DNA of 64,000 bases, taken from Rehmannia glutinosa (taxonomy: Eukaryota; Streptophyta; Magnoliopsida; Lamiales; Orobanchaceae). The notes under the pieces were generated by a model. The model worked only from the letters and a program-made list of their open reading frames with translations. It searched no databases and was not told the origin of the DNA. Of the stretch, positions 46,861 to 58,200 are shown piece after piece (position 1 is the stretch's first letter; every line of letters starts with the position of its first letter). The DNA is taken from NCBI GenBank assembly GCA_016081115.2, contig CM071929.1, positions 4,092,001 to 4,156,000 on the forward strand. Reading direction: 5' to 3'. The translations under genes were made by a program, and so were the position numbers.

Positions 46861-47733
46861 TGATAGAATCGATGCCTTGTAACTTTAAACAATTGATTCT
46901 TACGGTGTTATATGTTAATGTTGTAACACTGACCAAACAACACAAGTACACGCTGAATAAAAAAATAACACGGGGATTTTTACGTGCTTAGATTCCTCAA
47001 TCTTAATGCACGAGGCCACGCCTGCAGGAAGAAGAAACAATCCAATATTAGAAACAAACAATTATTACAAATACGACCGGATTTACGTAAAGCATAAAGA
47101 CTCCTCTTTATCTTATACACCAACACTCGTATAAAACTAATATTCTTGATCGATTCTTCCAAAAACCTCAACCTTGTTGAGTCCCTTCAACTTCAAATCC
47201 CTTGAGCGGTTGAGTCGATCCACACCGTAGATCTTCACCGTCTTCTCCCGAAGACTAGAATTATAACACAAATATTTCTTGAAGAAAAACAATAAGCTCA
47301 ATATGTATTTTTCTCGATATCTTCTTCAAAGGTCGACTTCCCTTTTATAGAGAAAAGAAAATGATCCTCACAAAGCGCAGAATCGATCCTTTCATGGTCG
47401 GAATCAAGGACAAAGATAATTCTAGCGTAATCACAAATGCTATACAAGGAAAACAACATAATACAAAATCTTTCCTTATGGGTAAGAATCAAATACATAA
47501 GGAAGGAGTTTAAATGTCAATTTAAATAGTCAATATATCAATATACACAATCACAGTTATCGGCAAGCTACCTAAAATAAAGACAATCGCCATTAAATAA
47601 TCACAGAGAATCCGCAAGATATCACCCGTCCATTCGCATTGGCGCGAAGTTGCACTACGTGTTACAACACTTTGGATTTTGCAGATCAAAGTCGGAGATA
47701 AACACAAAATTGCCAATATTCATAACATTAACA
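46861..47733 (-). repeat. Sire-C 5' LTR
   Basis: Precedes the primer site on the minus strand and is followed on the + strand by the right target duplication ATTAT (47734-47738). Confidence 0.93.
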
Positions 47734-47738
47734 ATTAT

Positions 47739-49690
47739 ATTAGTTTTTATTTTTAAATCAAAGTCTATTTATTGATGCAATTTTTTTCAACCAATACACT
47801 TCTATATAATTAATAAATAAAAAACAACCATAAAATGGAAAGACTAAATAGAAATAATAATTTCAATCTAAATTAAAATTCCCGATATGTAAAATAGAAT
47901 AAGATTATTAAAAACCATATTGACTTATTATTTATAATTTAAAAATAAACTATTTTGCTACAATAAAATTACTTATTTTCTTTTTTTGATCCAAACTTGT
48001 TAGACCTTTCATCCTATTAATTAAAATTTACTATGCCAAAACAATATAATTAAAATTAAAAATAACTTTTCCTCGCTCTCTATATCTCCATATTAAAACA
48101 TAATTTATAATTACATTTCGTTAAGTTTGAGAACAAATATTTATTCATTTTAAATATCTTTTATAGTTAATTTCATTTTTTATTATCATATTTATGGGCT
48201 TATTTAACTAAAAAAAATATGCAATGATATATTATTAAAATTGATAAATGAATCTAAATTATAAGATTTGAAAGGTCAAATAGTGCATCCATAAAAATAA
48301 CTAAGTAAATATTAAAGGAAAATTAGTTCTCTTATATTGTCTTCTTAGAACCAGTTTTTAAATTTAGCCTCAAAATTCTTAGTATTAATCTGTTTTATAT
48401 TGTTATTGTAATTTTTGCTTCTTTCATTTTTTATTTATTTAGTTTTACAATAGAAATATATATGCCAACCCTTAAAAAAGTAAAAAATATAAATATAGTT
48501 GTGGATAATCAAAATTATACAAATATTATTCATCCATCCACTTCACTTTGAGATTTAATATCTCATTTCGTTAATTTCAAAAACATAACTCTTAGCCAAT
48601 TTTATTTCATTTTAAAATTTTAGATTATATACTTATAATATATTTATTTTGGAAATTTAACTTCACGTTATCATAATGATCGAGGTTTTTTTATCAAAAG
48701 AATACAAGAATAAAATAAATTGATAATTAAATCTAAATCATGTTAAACCGTATATCCATTATTATGGGGAAAAACATACGTAAAGATTAATGAATAGACC
48801 TTAGAAATAAAATATTATTTATTCAAAATTTTAGTAAAAATTTATATTAACTTATGTTAAAAACTAATTATGTTTTATGGGAAAATCATAAAATTCCTTG
48901 AAATTTTCAATGGTCGCAAATTTCCATCTTCCGATACCTAAAAATTGTATCATTTACTCCAACCAAAAATAATATTTTCTCACATTTATGGTGTGTCGTA
49001 GATGATAAATTTATTATTGTATGGATATTCTCAACCAATAGTGAAGTTTAGAAAACGTATTTTGTCATGTTATTTATTTTGAATAAAATAAAATTAATTA
49101 TTTTTTCTCTTCATTTTGCTGTAAATTCACTCTTTTTTCTTTTTGATGTATTTGATTATATAGAAAATTAAATAAAGATATTATAAATGTACATTTTGCA
49201 TAACACTCAACTTTAAATGGCTAAAACTCTCTCATATATATGAAGTCTTTTATATATGCTTATGACATATGGTTGGAAAGTTCTCGATATCTAGTATAAT
49301 ATAAAATAAATATTATCTAAAAATTTAAAATATTCTAAGAAATAAAATTGAAATAAATCATATAAGAAAGGTCTGAATATAAAGAGACACTTGTCAATAT
49401 TATTCAACAAATAAAATCAAAATCAATATGAAAAACTACTTAATATCCTTAAAAGCTAACTTTACCATGAGGACATTTTTGGCAAATCAAAATTTTTAAG
49501 AAACCTTAAAACATATTCACACTTTTATAATAAGAAAAGAAAAGATATATGTACACACAAATAGACAGATATATAAATATATTATTTGATTTGAAAATAA
49601 GTAATACCTTAGTATCATATTGGATTTCAATCTCTAAGATAAAGTCAAGTTGGATTTTCTTTGGTTCAAGCGAAGTGATTTGAAATCAAT
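47739..49690. other. AT-rich intergenic stretch
   Basis: Uniformly AT-rich, with no open frame of note, no RNA gene and no repeat pair that I can define. Confidence 0.6.
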
Positions 49691-49699
49691 ATAAAAATT

Positions 49700-50950
49700 T
49701 GAGTTCGGAAAATCTACAAGAGAAACACACATCATATACTCTTTTGGTGCTTAAGACCAAGTCATAATAACAATTTTCGTAATGATATGTAGTTCAACCA
49801 AAAATCTACACCTCCAACTCCGCCGAGCCCGCTACAAGACCAACCTAAATCTACACACAGTAGGGTTAGAAAGAGAGCCGGAAGTTTTTACGGCATACCC
49901 ATCCAATGCTCAAGTCGACTTCTCAAAGAAAGAGCGTAAAAATAGCATGTATAAGTAAAAATGTGTAGAGCATGTAATGTAATTCATACCGCTAAAGGGG
50001 TATTTATAGGATAATTAGCTCGGATTTCGTGATTTCCTAAACTATTACGAGAATCTGGGTTTGTTACGCGGGTATGTGTTAGAGATTTATTATCAAATCT
50101 TATCTATTAAAATATATGAGCCCGAGTTGGTCATCCAAACCAAGCTCTTGCCTTTCAACAAGGTCAAACTCAATTAAAGAAGTACCCGAAGACCGACGAA
50201 CCCCCACAAGAACTTACCGTGGGTGTCTCGCATCAAGCCCATAAGCTCGAATTAATCTTCATTAGAGTCTAGAGATCGGTTCACTTATATTATGCCGAGG
50301 CAAATTGTCCGTCGGGATAGTTTCGCAATTTTATTTAAGCCACATGCCACCACACACTAGTTCGATATGAGATGGCCAAATTTCTTCCTAACACGTCCTA
50401 TTAAATAAAACAAAAATTTAATTTAGTTCATGCATATAGAATTCAAGAACACTATATTCCTCAATTAAATGTCCAATAGTGGGCAAATATTATATGTTAA
50501 CAAGTTCCAAAAATAAAAGAAATACACATTTCGTTGTAATTCAAGAAACAAAGCAACAATAATCTATTATGGGCACCAACAATTACATTTTCTAGACATG
50601 AATCAATAACAATGATATATGGGCACAAATAAATTAAATTTTCTAGAACAAATGCATGAACGAGCCCACGTGCAAAGCCCGAGCAATCCACTCTAAAGAA
50701 ACCTTATAACTCGTAAGCCCATCAAGCCCATTGTATAACTGAGAACTGAGATGCATAAATGTTCGGGCCGAGATTATGTCACCTGCCACGTAAGTCGTAA
50801 GTGAAAATGTTCGGGCCGAAATTATGTCATCCGCTACGTAAGCATGGATTTTCGGGCTGAGATTATGTCATCCACTACGTAACACGGACCCACATAATGC
50901 TACGGGGCCGGTTGAGATAGGAAGCCCGATATAATTAAAAATCCCCTCAC
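49700..50950 (-). repeat. Probable solo or partial Ty3/gypsy LTR
   Basis: On the minus strand there is a TATA word CCTATAAATACCCC at 49998-50011. Downstream come 'gacttgagcattggatgggt' and 'aacttccggctct' (about 49870-49925), blocks seen in the R/U5 part of many Ty3/gypsy LTRs. Upstream, in what would be U3, is a three-copy tandem repeat (50757-50885). I cannot fix the ends, and no internal element sequence adjoins it. Confidence 0.5.
50757..50885 (-). repeat. Three-copy tandem repeat, possible U3 enhancer repeat
   Basis: A unit of about 38 bp, with core 'ttcgggccgagattatgtca' then 'yccrctacgtaa', occurs at 50757, 50804 and about 50848, with 9-bp or shorter spacers. Copies differ by a few substitutions. 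The core contains TACGTA, an ACGT element. Confidence 0.8.
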
Positions 50951-51177
50951 ATCTCGTGTGTCGGAAAATTATTTCTATTTTCTATAAACCGGTTTGTATC
51001 TATTCAAAGATTATAGTTAAAAAATAAAAATAAATATTAAAAACAAAATTTCAAATAATGCAGTTAATTATGGAACTCCATTGTTGTGATTGAGTATCAT
51101 GAAAATAAATTTGTGATATGTAATCAATAAAAATCTCGTAAAAAATTGCATAATATTTAAGCCTTTTATATCTTTAT

Positions 51178-51525
51178 TTAAAAAAAAATTAAAATGTGCA
51201 TAATAGTATTCAAGTTTTGAACATAACCATTCCATAATCTCCTCATATGCCAAATTAAGACATGAATTTCGATAAAGTTGATGTTCGCTTTGTTGATACC
51301 CGTAACGCGTGGAGGTTCGAATCTCCCCAGTAATAAAGGTTGAAGGATGTTTTCTTGAATGCTTCGCCTAAAGCGATTCGAGAATCCGATTCGTTGAAGA
51401 TATCCCACAATTCTCCTCCTCCACGGCTTTTGGGGCGGGCAGTGGGGGAATCGTTGAAGCTTATCACGTGATTTACCTCCTTCGCGGCTCTGGAGCGATC
51501 TGATAGGGACTCTGATATCGTTCAT
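51178..51525 (-). other. Unrecognised coding-like island
   Basis: A GC-richer island in AT-rich surroundings. Two overlapping minus frames are open: 51525-51178 and 51467-51255. The second includes 'FNDSPTARPKSRGGGELWDI' and 'GEAFKKTSFNLYYWGDS', which looks protein-like. I do not recognise it. It could be a captured exon or an old pseudogene. The + strand near 51298 has a box-B-like GGTTCGAATCTCC, so a tRNA-derived piece is an alternative. Confidence 0.3.
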
Positions 51526-51529
51526 CTTT

Positions 51530-52086
51530 TATACATACCATGGAAATTAATGAAATTTATGACAACGAGACATGCCCAAGATTCTCTTGGGGAATGATTA
51601 CCAATTCATAAAATTCCTTAAATAAATTGATCTCATTTATAAGCCACAAAATCTTCTTCATTCCAATTTTTTTTTCTCGCGAAAACGTGTCTAAGTACGA
51701 AAAAGAAAAAGGTCAAAAGAGGAAAAGAAGTTTTACTGTAACATATTATGGGTAGTATTTATCATAAGGTCAATAATGTGACTGTTTCTGGATGCAAGTG
51801 TTGATATAGCTGTTTGTCAACAAGAAACAACCCACCATGAATTTTTTATAACCAGTTTGTTAAAAATTTAGGGGATTAATAGATTTCGTTAACATCATTG
51901 GGAAAAAGAAAAAAAGTGGAAAAAAGTCTTTAATTTATGATTTAATAATCAATAGTGTATTATTCTTTTTTTCTTTTTCGATGAATGCTTTGTTGAAACA
52001 AATAAATAATAATATTGGAAATTGAAAACTTTTACCACATTTCTTAATTTTGATTTCAATATATTGTTCACACTTCACATTCTTCA
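51530..52086. other. AT-rich spacer
   Basis: No gene or repeat recognised between the coding-like island and the foldback transposon. Confidence 0.55.
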
Positions 52087-52096
52087 GTTATTTAAT

Positions 52097-52986
52097 GGGT
52101 GAATTTCATAATATGATCCAAATTTAAGAAAATCTATTATTTTAAGACTCAAAATTTCAACATTCTCAAATCAAGATCAAAATTTTATTTTTTCTCAAAT
52201 TGAGCTCTCCCTCAAATTTTGGGTTCTCACTTCAAGACCCAAAATTTCAACCTACTCAAATCAAGACTCAATTTTTATTTTTTTCTCAAACATGGTCCTC
52301 CCCAAATTTTAGGTTCTCCTTCAAGTTTTAGAATTTAACAAAATGAGAAATATTAGTGTAATCTATCACGTCAACCACAAAAATATTTTTCTTCCTTTTT
52401 CGTTTTTTCGCTCATTCTTTTTACCCGATCCATACTTAATATCAATTTTGTTTCACGTGTAGAAACCAAGATCTATAAATATAAATGTATGTAGCTAACA
52501 AGATGAAAAAGTCAGAAAATATTTATTGGTTACTAAAAAAATAAGATATACCAAATTATGAATGAAAAAGAAATAGTAAAATATTTTTTAGTTACTAAAA
52601 AAATAAGATATCCAAATTATGATTGAATTTTACATTTAAAACAAGTATCGATTAGGAAAAAGGAATGATAAAAAAAAATAAAAAGAAAAGAAAATTATTT
52701 TTTGTGGTTGATGTTATAGATTATATTAATATTTCTCTTTTTGTTAAATTTTAAAACCTGAATTTTGAGCCCAAAATTTAGGGGAGGCTGATTTGAGGAA
52801 AAATAAAAATTGGGTCTTGATTTGAGAAGATTGAAATTTTGGGTCTTGAAATGAGAACACAAAATTTGAGAGAGAATCCAATTTGAGAAAAAAAATAAAA
52901 ATTAGGTCCTAATTTGAGAAGGTTGAAATTGTAGGCCTTAAAATGATAGATTTTCTTAAATTTGGATCTTATTATGAAATTTTCCC
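52097..52986. mobile_element. Mutator-type foldback element (MULE-MITE)
   Basis: Inverted arms of about 300 bp: the left starts GGGTGAATTTCATAAT and the right, inverted, GGGAAAATTTCATAAT; both continue 'gatccaaatttaagaaaat'. GTTATTTAAT at 52087-52096 is repeated exactly at 52987-52996. A 10-bp duplication and long arms fit Mutator-like elements. The core carries a direct duplication of about 65 bp (near 52515-52640). No transposase, so it is non-autonomous. Confidence 0.9.
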
Positions 52987-52996
52987 GTTATTTAAT

Positions 52997-54727
52997 ATTC
53001 TTTCCAATAGGCAATAGATAAGAGTAAAGAAGATTCTAGATGTACTGCGGATAAGAAACAATGCTGTTGTCGCCTTGTGAGTAAAGTGTAAATTGGGATA
53101 GGAGTCATAATAAATGGAGTGAATAGAATATGCAAATGGCTTATAAGTTTGAGAAAATCATTATAATTTAGGTAACAGTTGCAATTCTATTGAAACTTGA
53201 AACCTCTGAGTTAAATACGGGACGCGAAAAGTTCGTTATTTTGTACGTATGAGTATATTATGAATATTTTCTAAGAAATTCAAAGTTACGGAAAAATCAA
53301 AAAAAATACATAAATATTTAATATACGGACCGAGGGCGCACGGGTTTAATACTTAACATAATATAATTTTTCAGAATAATAATACGACTTATTTTAACAT
53401 TATATTCACATAGATTGTAATTCATACTTATGTTTAGATTATATTAAAATTAATTTTAGGTACTTTATTAATTTACTTTAAATTATAACACATATTAAAA
53501 TACTTATTTAATAACAGTTAGTGAGTTTTTAAGTGAATTGTATTTATACTTAGATTATATAAAACTTAATATATAGTTTTATTATATTAAATTATAACTT
53601 AACATAATCCAAGATAATTATTTAATAATAATTACTATATTTATATATTGTTAATATTCTTATTTATTATTTATAATATTGTAATTATACTTATAAATGA
53701 TTTTTTTGATTCATTCCAATATTATAAAAATATTAAAATAAAGTTTTATTCACCAAGTATTACACGGATAACTATAATGCGAGTATTAAACGTTTTATCC
53801 GAAAAGTACGAAAAATTTAACGCCGCTTAATGTGTCACGAAAACGAAAGTATTTTTCAATTATTCATACATACGGTACTATATGGGTATGATACGCGTAT
53901 TAACTAAATAGAGTTTGAAACTCGAGATCCCAATTCTTAGAAATAATTCACCAAAAGGGGATACTTAATTTAGATTAACATATGTGTTGGGTTTAAGTCG
54001 AGCATCCCTACCGCAATAAGTTTTAAAAGAGACGCGAAGCGTGTCCCATTTGGTAATTTTTTTCTCTAAATATATCTTATAGTTCTCAAATAAGATGGTG
54101 GGATTTAGGAGCTTATTTTAAACTCTTATAGAAAAAATGGGAAATCTCACAATATTTTTAAAATAAAATTTTATTTACAACCTTATTTAATTTTGGTTAT
54201 TACAGAGTTACTATTAATAACATCTTATAAGTTTATTCAAATACCTCAATAAATGGTGCCACAAATAAAAACACCACATCATTAAACCTGCTCAATCTAA
54301 TATTTATAATTACGAGAGACTTTCTCTTACTCTTTCTTAGTTGAATTGTTTAACTGACTAAACATTAATTCTACTGTATAATTTGTTATTGCTTAATTTT
54401 ACTTCTTTAAATACATTACAACTATGATGTTGCAAATGTATGGTTGAATAATATGGTACTGCCAATTGTTCTACTCATAATAATATCGCAACAATTAAAT
54501 TCATTTTTCTAATTATGTAAACCAAAAAGAAAGAAACAAAAGCACAAACATATATACAAAGGGTTTCATATTTAATTAGGGGAATTTTCACAAAAAAAAT
54601 AAACATCTAAAACACCAACTACAACCTAACAAATTGATGGATTCATGCATATTGCTCCCACAAAAACATTATAACATTCAATTCCAAAAGAAACCATCTC
54701 TACAACACCTTCAAACACACCTCCTAC
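52997..54727. other. AT-rich intergenic with repeat-like words
   Basis: No gene. Around 53330-53355 and 53835-53900 there are CG-bearing words ('gggcgcacggg', 'tacgcgta') and at 54030-54050 'acgcgaagcgt', a small hairpin; these resemble eroded transposon ends but define no element. A palindrome ACGACGTCGT (54728-54737) and a TC-rich run (54740-54765) mark the start of the genic region. Confidence 0.5.
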
Positions 54728-54788
54728 ACGACGTCGTTCCCTCCTTCCCTCTCCCTCTCTCTAATTCCTGTAAAACTCTGTTTGCCAG

Positions 54789-54925
54789 GGGATGGCGAAT
54801 GGCAACCTGATGGGAGCTTGAAAATTGCTGATAACAAGAAGAACATTTTTAAACTCCCACAAGGAGAATATGTTGCGGTGGAGAACTTAGGAAATGTCTA
54901 TGGTCTAGTCCCCGATATTAGCTCG
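54789..54925 (+). pseudogene. Orphan exon of a long-chain acyl-CoA synthetase (LACS)
   Basis: The translation 'GEWQPDGSLKIADNKKNIFK', then 'GEYVAVENLGNVYGLVPDIS', matches the C-terminal AMP-binding region of plant LACS, which activates fatty acids with ATP and CoA. The usual 'GD-I-GEW' and 'IIDRKKN' are altered: about three bases are missing after GD, and D-R has become D-N. The exon is bracketed by a good acceptor (TTTGCCAG, ending 54788) and donor (GTATGC, from 54926). No other LACS exon is nearby. It sits 308 bp upstream of the WD40 start codon and could be a relic or be exonised in its 5' UTR. Confidence 0.75.
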
Positions 54926-55054
54926 GTATGCATGACCATGTCTGTCTTACATTTAAGTTTCTTATCTCTGTCTCTTGGATTTACGATATTTAGATGCTAA
55001 CAACAAATGCGGAAACTATTTTATTGATTTTCAGAGAAAAATGCAGTTTTGAAC

Positions 55055-55236
55055 ATGTCGAATTTCGAGTAAGAACCCCCACCTCACACTTTCTCTCCAT
55101 ACTTCAGCAGCCGCCAGCCAGTAGAGAGTTGGGGTAGGAACATTATTGAGCCGGTTCTCGGGTCTGGGCTGGAAGCCCAGTGGGAGATGGATCGGCATTG
55201 TGAACCGGGGGTTTAATGGCAGGTGATAAACGATGA
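55055..55236 (+). promoter_or_regulatory. Upstream ORFs in the WD40 leader, stop-start chained
   Basis: A 5-codon uORF lies at 55055-55072. A 9-codon uORF starts at 55187 and ends with TAA at 55214-55216. A 6-codon uORF starts at 55216, its A shared with that stop (TAATG). Its TGA (55234-55236) overlaps the main ATG at 55233 (ATGA). If the leader is transcribed, ribosomes would meet these before the main start. A possible 3' splice site (TTTTCAG) ends at 55033. Confidence 0.5.
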
Positions 55237-58200
55237 GCAGAGCCGGGGAAGAAGACGACGACAAGGAGGAGTGCTTCCACGACTCACTCGATCGGCTCCT
55301 TTCTTCTTCCAACACTTCTTGTTCTTGCTCTCCGTCCACTTCCGACACCGAAGATGACTCCGATTACAATGGCTCGGTGCCCAAATTCCCCATGGGCGTC
55401 TCCCGAAACTACGACGTTTGGATCTCTCAGCCGTCGTCGGTGGAGGAGCGGCGCCTCCGCCTCCTCCGCCAGATGGGCCTCACACGTGACCCCTCCCTCC
55501 TCCGTCACCGCCCCTTTCTCTCGTTCTCCTTCCCATCCCATCACTTAAACCCTCCTGGTGAAATATATTACAGTACTAATAGTAATACTTCGAAAATCCT
55601 TAAAAATAGTGGTGATTACGCTAATGGTGATGGTAGTGGTAATCGTAATGGTAGAGCCTTTGGGATTGTTCGGTCGAAGTCGGATGGGGATTGTGATTCG
55701 CGTACGACTTGGGAAGTTCAGTCGAATAATTCGGTAACAGGTGGAATTGGTATAGATGTAAATAATGAAAACGAGAGCAATATTCAAATACATTGTTGTG
55801 TGGAGAGATCAAGAAGCAACAATCAATCGCCAGCAAACAGCACGGTTTCTCCCAATAAACCCCCAAAAGTGAAGACTAAAATGGATTGTATGGGTAATGG
55901 GAGCTTTAGTAGCTTGTTGCCCGTTACAAGGAATGAGGAGTTGGGTGGGGGCTTGGAGTGTAACGGGTCGGATGATGTTAATGCCGTTTGTAAGATAAAG
56001 AATCTTGACAATGGAAAGGAGTTTATGGTGAATGAAGTTAGGGAGGATGGGACTTGGGAAAAATTAAGGAAGTGGGAACTGGGCGCCAGTTGACCATGGA
56101 TGAGTTTTCATCTGAGATGTGTGTTGGGACTTCGCCAATCGTGCAGGAGTTGATGAGGAGACTGAATGTCGAGGATGGGAACAAAGAAGGCTTTGATTCA
56201 AATGCTGATGGGAGCTTTGGGAGTGCATCTAAGCTGAAGAAGAGGGGGAGTTGGCTGAGAAGTATAAAAACGTGGCAAATTCTGTTACGGGTCATAAGGA
56301 GAGACGGAGCAGTGATGAGAGGGATACATCATCTGAGAAGAGTGAGAGGAGATCAAGCTCTGCTACGGATGATAGCCACGATGTTTCCTTTCATGGGCCA
56401 GAGAGGGTTCGGGTCAAGCATTATGGGAAATCTGTTAAAGAGCTTACAGCACTATACAAGAGCCAGGACATACAGGCTCACAATGGGTCAATTTGGGCAA
56501 TTAAGTTTAGTTTGGATGGGAAATATCTGGCTAGTGCTGGTGAGGACCGTGTGATTCAAGTGTGGCAGGTTGGGGAAAGAGAATGGAAGGGTGATTTCTT
56601 TTTGATCTGTTTCTAGCCAATGGATTGCCGGAGCCCTCATCAATGTCACCAAATTTGGATGGTCACTCAGAGAAAAAGAGGAGAAGGAGGTCTATAAGTA
56701 GAAAATCCATGAGTTTTGAACAGATTTTGGTGCCTGAGACAGTATTTGCCCTTTCTGAAAAACCTTTTTGTTCATTTCACGGACATTTAGATGATGTACT
56801 TGATCTCTCATGGTCCAAGTCTCAGGTTAGTTAGCATTTCTCCTTTATTTTTCTCATGGATATTCCGCCAGCATAACATTTTCATGAATGTGTCTTCCTT
56901 AAATTTTGCCGACTTGTGGAAATTTGAGTTGTGTCTTATGCTATCATTTGAATAATGAGGGTACTGAGATTTCACACTATTAGACTCTAATGCAATGTAA
57001 ATCTTCTTTTGCTTTCATATTGTTGTTGGTGATGAGAATAAGTACCTTCGATAGTTGCATGAAATCATCATAGTAGTATAGCATACTGCTCTTTCAAGAC
57101 TTTTCTGGGGGTTGTTGAATGAAGTATAAATGAATAAGTAGTTTTTATAGAAGTCTGTAGACTATTCATTTGGATTTGACAACATTTACCTTAGTCAGAT
57201 ATGTGATGCAGTGATGTAAAGATATAAACAAAGCGGAACAATTCTCCACCTCCGTACGAAAGTAGTTTCATGCAGCAGCTTTGTGTTATGTTTTTCATCA
57301 TTTGTGTTTCATTTTGATGAGTTTGTTATTTGCTTTATATTAATCAAGCACTCAGGAAAGTCACTTACACTTATCTGTCATCTCCAGCAACTGCTATCAT
57401 CTTCAATGGACAAAACGGTGCGTCTCTGGGATCTGTCTAGCAAGTCTTGTTTAAAGATCTTTTCCCACAGTGACTATGGTAATTGCTTGCATTTTCTGTT
57501 AATTCATTCATGGAATTCCTTTTCAAGTAATTAGAAAGGGAGTGCCCTTATGATGGTGCTCGGTGCTTGCTTCTTGATTCTATATGCTATTTCAAATGCC
57601 CTCTTTGTGTAATACATGATAGGAGCTTGCAATTATGACTAATAATTTGATTATGGTACATGGTGTACGCCCACATTGACTACATTCGGCTGGAACCTGT
57701 TGGCAGAAAATGGCAGTTAGGATAATGGCTGGGCCAATGCTGATAAATAATAAAGATTGCTATATAAAGTTGTTATGAGTGAAATTATGGGCAAGTGACC
57801 AGAGTTGTTCAACCGTGACTGAGAATTTCTGTTATTTGTCTAGCGATTGAAATAAGTAGTTAAGTTCACCTGGCTGATAATTTGATGGTTTGGTTTAATG
57901 CACGTTTAGGAGGGGGCCTACATCTTAGCAACAGCTGTCGTTTATCACATACTTATACCTCTTTTGGTTCTTTACGATTCCACTGTTGTAATTTTGTGTG
58001 TTTAATATATCTGTCAATGGCTTTTGGTGCATTTACATGATTACTCGAAGAATAGAATGGAATTATGGTCATCTACTGATACATTTTCTGGATTTTCCCG
58101 TGACACAGTAACCTGTATCCAGTTTAATCCAGTTGACGATAGATACTTCATCAGCGGATCCTTAGATGCTAAGGTGCGGATATGGAGCATTCCTGATCAC

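Larger units (their letters stand above)
26530..47733 (-). mobile_element. Sirevirus-like retrotransposon (Sire-C), RT deleted, interrupted by Sire-D
   Basis: LTRs at 26530-27397 and 46861-47733 have TGTTAATG...CTATCA ends on the minus strand. ATTAT flanks both sides (26525-26529, 47734-47738), a perfect 5-bp duplication. The primer site TGGCATCAAGAGC lies at about 46846-46858 and the polypurine tract GCAAAGGGGAGAT at about 27398-27410. Gag, protease, the start and end of integrase and RNase H are present; the integrase core and RT are missing. Extra polypurine tracts occur upstream of the 3' LTR. Sire-D is inserted at 27495. Confidence 0.93.

Noticed and set aside
51290..51320. Box-B-like GGTTCGAATCTCC as a tRNA gene
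   Set aside because: No matching A box, acceptor stem or full cloverleaf could be drawn.
55284..55793. Minus-strand frames opposite WD40 exon 1
   Set aside because: Shadow frames of a coding exon; no promoter or domain.
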